NCBI RefSeq assembly: GCF_900114015.1 | Contig: NZ_FORN01000022.1 | Coordinates: 1-64,000 of the forward strand | DNA: 64,000 nucleotides | Source: Caulobacter sp. UNC279MFTsu5.1 | GTDB taxonomy: Bacteria > Pseudomonadota > Alphaproteobacteria > Caulobacterales > Caulobacteraceae | Reading direction: 5' to 3' | Shown: positions 61,482 through 64,000 of the stretch, piece by piece | Position numbering within the stretch: the stretch's first letter is position 1 | Layout: every line of letters starts with the position of its first letter | Translations under genes and position numbers: made by a program | Notes under the pieces: generated by a model | The model's input: only the letters and a program-made list of their open reading frames with translations | Database searches by the model: none | What the model was told of the DNA's origin: nothing

Positions 61482-62869
61482 TGCGCCGCGCCCTGCCCGC
61501 CCTGGCGAGCTTCGGTCTTCTGGCGGCCTGCGCGACGCCGGGGCCCAGGACCGCGCCGCCGCCGCAAGCGGCCCTTGCCCCGCCCGCTGGCTGGCGCGCG
61601 CCGGCCAAGGCCGGTCAAGACGCCGTCGCCGCCGACTGGTGGAAGGCCTTCGGCGATCCGCGCCTCTCGGACCTGATCGCGGCGGCTCTGGTCCGCAACA
61701 CCGATCTCGGCGTCGCCGAAGCCCGCGTGCGCGAAGCCGAGGCGCAGAGCCGCCTGGCCCGCGCGGCGTTGTTGCCCTCGCTCAATCTGACGGCCGGCGC
61801 ACAGAAGTCCCGAGACCTCAACGCTTTCGGCCAGCCCAGCATAACGACGGCGTTCGAGCCCCAGCTGCAGGTCGCCTACGAGGTCGATCTCTGGGGCCGC
61901 CTGCGCCAGGCCGACGCCGCCGCGCGCGCCAACCTGCAAGCCAGCGACTACGCTCGCGACGCCGCGCGCCTGTCGGTCGCCGCCGCCGTCGCCCGCGCTT
62001 ATGTCGGCCTGGTCTCGCTGGACGCCCAATTAACCACGACGCGCGCGACGCTGACCTCCCGGCAGGAAGCGGCGGCCCGCGCCCGCCGCCGGGCCCGCGA
62101 AGGCGTGACCTCCGACCTCGAACTGCGCCAAGCCGAAGGCGAACTGGAGGCGGCCGCCCAACGCGTTCCGGCCCTGGAACTGGCCATCAGCCGGCAGGAG
62201 AACGCCCTGACCCTGCTGATCGGCGACGCGCCCGGCCCGGTGGCGCGCGGAACCCTCGCCGCCTTGGCGATCCCCCAACCCGCCGCGCCCCTGCCTTCGG
62301 CCTTGCTGACCCGCCGACCGGACGTCGCCCAGGCCGAGGCCAGCCTGGCCGCCAGCGACGCAAGCCTGGCCGCCGCCCGCGCGGCCTTCCTGCCGCAGGT
62401 GCGGCTGTCGGCGGCCGGCGGGGGTCTTTTCGTCCAGCATCTGGATCCGGTGACCGTATGGAGCCTGGGGGCCAGCGCCTTGGCCCCAATCTTCGACGGC
62501 GGCCGCCTGCGCGCCCAGTCGGACGCGGCGGCCGCACGCCGCGACCAGGCCGCCTTCGCCTATCGCAAGACCGCCCTCATCGCCTTCGGCGAGGTGGAGA
62601 ACGCGCTGGAGGGCGTCGGCCGCCTGGCCGAACAGGAGGACGCCGCCGTCCGCCAGCGCGCAGCAGCCGCCTCCGCCCTCGACCACGCCCGCAAGCGCTA
62701 CCAGGCCGGCTATGTCGCCTATCTGGAGGAGTTGGACGCCCAGCGCGGCCTGCTGGCGACGGAACTGGCGCTGTCGCAGATTCGCGAGTCCCGCCTGCAG
62801 AACGCCGTCACGCTGTATCAGGCCCTGGGCGGCGGATGGGATGTCGGCACGGCGGGGCGAGGGTCTTGA
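61481..62869 (+). CDS. Outer-membrane efflux lipoprotein, NodT family
   Basis: A 462-residue TolC-like lipoprotein. The lipobox LAAC lies at about residues 14-17. The mature domain has WWKAFGDPRLSDLIAAALVR, NTDLGVAEARVREAEAQSRL, LQVAYEVDLWGRLRQADAAA, and the internal repeat TRRPDVAQAEASLAASDASL with FDGGRLRAQSDAAAARRDQA. The repeated coiled-coil halves form the tunnel across the periplasm. It completes the EmrB-EmrA-NodT pump. Stop at 62869; the next gene is convergent. Confidence 0.93.
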   Translation: MRRALPALASFGLLAACATPGPRTAPPPQAALAPPAGWRAPAKAGQDAVAADWWKAFGDPRLSDLIAAALVRNTDLGVAEARVREAEAQSRLARAALLPSLNLTAGAQKSRDLNAFGQPSITTAFEPQLQVAYEVDLWGRLRQADAAARANLQASDYARDAARLSVAAAVARAYVGLVSLDAQLTTTRATLTSRQEAAARARRRAREGVTSDLELRQAEGELEAAAQRVPALELAISRQENALTLLIGDAPGPVARGTLAALAIPQPAAPLPSALLTRRPDVAQAEASLAASDASLAAARAAFLPQVRLSAAGGGLFVQHLDPVTVWSLGASALAPIFDGGRLRAQSDAAAARRDQAAFAYRKTALIAFGEVENALEGVGRLAEQEDAAVRQRAAAASALDHARKRYQAGYVAYLEELDAQRGLLATELALSQIRESRLQNAVTLYQALGGGWDVGTAGRGS

Positions 62870-62948
62870 TCCAGGATGGACGGACCCGGCGCGCGATCAG
62901 ACCCGCGCCGCCTCCTGCCGACGTTGCCCGTCGAGACGACTGCAGACG

Positions 62949-63848
62949 TCAGCGTCGCCGCCCCGCCCGCGCCCCCTGAACGGGCAAGCCTGGTCGAGGC
63001 AAGGCGATCTCGGCGACGACCGGGAAGTGGTCGGAGATCGCCAGACCGTTTTCGGTGTCGGTCAGAGTCGCGAAGCGGAGCCCCTCGAACGCGCGATCGA
63101 TGAAGATGTAATCGATGGGGCCCGCCGGCGGCGCGCCGGGCGAGAAGTCGTTGAAGGTTCCCGCCGGACCAAAGACGATGCGGCTGGAGTCCCGAGCGTC
63201 ACGGACGGGCGACCGTTCTGCGGTCATCACGGCGTGAGGCGGGTCGCCAGGCGCGCTGTTGAAGTCGCCCATGACGATCAGGCGCGCGCCCGGCCAGACG
63301 CCCTGGTCGAGAATCTGCCGGGCGCATAGCCGCCGCGATTCCGCGCCGACGTGATCGAGGTGCGCGTTGCGGACATCCAGCAGCGCGCCGCTCGACCGGT
63401 CCCGCAGCACAATTCGGGTATAGGTGCGGGGGAGCGCCGCGTCATAGGCCTTGCCTGGCCGCTCCGGTGTCGGGGAGCACCAGCGGGTCTCGGCGCGCAG
63501 CCGCTCGAAGCGGGCGCTCCGGTAGAAGATCGTCGTGCTCTCACCGCCCGCGGCGCCGTCGTCGCGACCGACGCCGTAATGTGCATAACCGGGCAAGGCG
63601 CGTGACAGATCCTCGACCATCGGCAGAAGCGCTTCCTGCACGCCCAGGATGTCCGGCGCGACGAAGGCGATCTGGCGGGCCATGGGATCGCGCCGCGCCC
63701 GCCAGTCGGGCCGATCGTCGGGATTGTCGTAGCGGATGTTGTAGCTCATCACCCACAGAGGCCGCGCTTCGGCGCGAGCCTGGATCGGTGACGCCGCGGC
63801 GACCGCGATCATCGCGGCCAGGCTGAACTTGAGGGCTTTCGTGATCAT
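62949..63848 (-). CDS. Exported endonuclease/exonuclease/phosphatase-family protein
   Basis: A 299-residue exported metal-dependent phosphodiesterase. The signal peptide is LKFSLAAMIAVAAASPIQAR. The EEP domain has VMSYNIRYDNPDDRPDWRAR (catalytic Asn), ILGVQEAL (metal Glu), HLDHVGAESRR, IVMGDFNSAPGD (Asp-x-Asn) and ISDHFPVVAEI (final Asp-His). Substrate may be a sugar phosphate, lipid or nucleic acid; the short version with YNIRYDNP resembles secreted members near sugar-use genes. It begins 11 bp after the stop of the DeoR gene, so they probably share a transcript. Confidence 0.9.
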   Translation of the reverse strand: MITKALKFSLAAMIAVAAASPIQARAEARPLWVMSYNIRYDNPDDRPDWRARRDPMARQIAFVAPDILGVQEALLPMVEDLSRALPGYAHYGVGRDDGAAGGESTTIFYRSARFERLRAETRWCSPTPERPGKAYDAALPRTYTRIVLRDRSSGALLDVRNAHLDHVGAESRRLCARQILDQGVWPGARLIVMGDFNSAPGDPPHAVMTAERSPVRDARDSSRIVFGPAGTFNDFSPGAPPAGPIDYIFIDRAFEGLRFATLTDTENGLAISDHFPVVAEIALPRPGLPVQGARAGRRR

Positions 63849-63859
63849 GGCGGCGGACG

Positions 63860-64000
63860 CTAGGGCGCGACGATGACGGTAGCGCGACGGAAGACCTGGG
63901 CGAAGGTTTCGTCCAGCGCCCTGTCCGTCACCAGGATGTCGACCTCTTCCGGCGAGGCGGTGCGGATCAGGCCCAGGCGACCGAACTTTGTGTGATCGGC
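63860..64000 (-). CDS. DeoR/GlpR-family regulator, C-terminal end (runs off the right edge)
   Basis: Only the last 46 codons are in the window. They read ADHTKFGRLGLIRTASPEEV, DILVTDRALDETFAQVFRRA and TVIVAP before the TAG at 63860. The D-H-T/S-K-F-G motif and DILVTD strand are the end of the sugar-phosphate-binding domain in DeoR regulators. It precedes the EEP gene on the same strand and may control it. The DNA-binding half is outside. Confidence 0.75.
   Translation of the reverse strand, partial: ADHTKFGRLGLIRTASPEEVDILVTDRALDETFAQVFRRATVIVAP

Noticed and set aside
1..64000. Prophage, transposon, CRISPR or tRNA-linked island
   Set aside because: No integrase, transposase, repeat-spacer array or tRNA seen. 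The gene wrecks look like deletions rather than insertions.

Overview
The window looks like chromosomal DNA from a Caulobacter-like alphaproteobacterium (Caulobacteraceae). The evidence is high GC with AT-rich promoter gaps, frequent GTG/TTG starts, ATGA/GTGA operon overlaps, three complete and one broken TonB-dependent receptor plus a fourth of the FecA type, Tat-exported glycoside hydrolases, and a FixL/FixJ-type two-component pair. No rRNA, tRNA, CRISPR array, transposase, integrase or phage gene was seen. Species assignment is inference.

Layout. 1-5.5 kb: plant-glycan genes (GH31 start, IclR regulator, GH29 fucosidase, a decayed GH39 xylosidase, an acyltransferase). 5.8-14.7 kb: small accessory genes, including a truncated divergent hydrolase/LysR pair, DUF427, three paralogous NAD(P)-binding SDR proteins around an HD-domain hydrolase, an AhpD-like protein, an AraC regulator and a chloroperoxidase-like hydrolase. 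14.7-20.6 kb: two two-component systems back to back (PAS kinase with FixJ-like regulator; giant propeller-sensor kinase with NarL-like regulator). 20.6-26.3 kb: a chaperone/usher surface-fibre locus. 26.9-32.5 kb: CYTH protein, FecI-FecR-FecA-type iron or substrate-sensing cell-surface signalling unit, RidA. 32.5-43.9 kb: a gene graveyard (dadA reduced to its two ends and joined to a TonB-receptor fragment), a LacI regulator, two large receptors and a GH2 beta-galactosidase. 44.0-54.8 kb: a nitrogen-scavenging locus of the urea/guanidine carboxylase type with its ABC importer. 55-62.9 kb: MarR regulator, TonB receptor, and a tripartite EmrB/EmrA/NodT efflux operon. 62.9-64 kb: a secreted endonuclease/exonuclease/phosphatase-family protein and the end of a DeoR regulator.

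Most interesting system. The carboxylase operon (two DUF1989 proteins, biotin carboxylase, allophanate hydrolase) begins with a NikR-family ribbon-helix-helix regulator. All four nickel ligands known from E. coli NikR are replaced in it. Immediately upstream lies an inverted repeat with 6-bp arms and a 16-bp spacer, the NikR-box geometry. The same repeat, with the same spacing, lies upstream of the ABC importer operon about 10.8 kb away. This defines a small local regulon that appears to have turned a nickel sensor into a nitrogen-compound sensor. No guanidine riboswitch is visible, so the protein probably replaces it.

Other local control circuits readable from sequence: TGCATATGAA-type boxes before the IclR and GH29 genes, GGTAACGTTACC boxes between the LacI gene and its receptor, and 7-2-7 NarL-like boxes in front of the fibre-subunit genes close to the NarL-like regulator.
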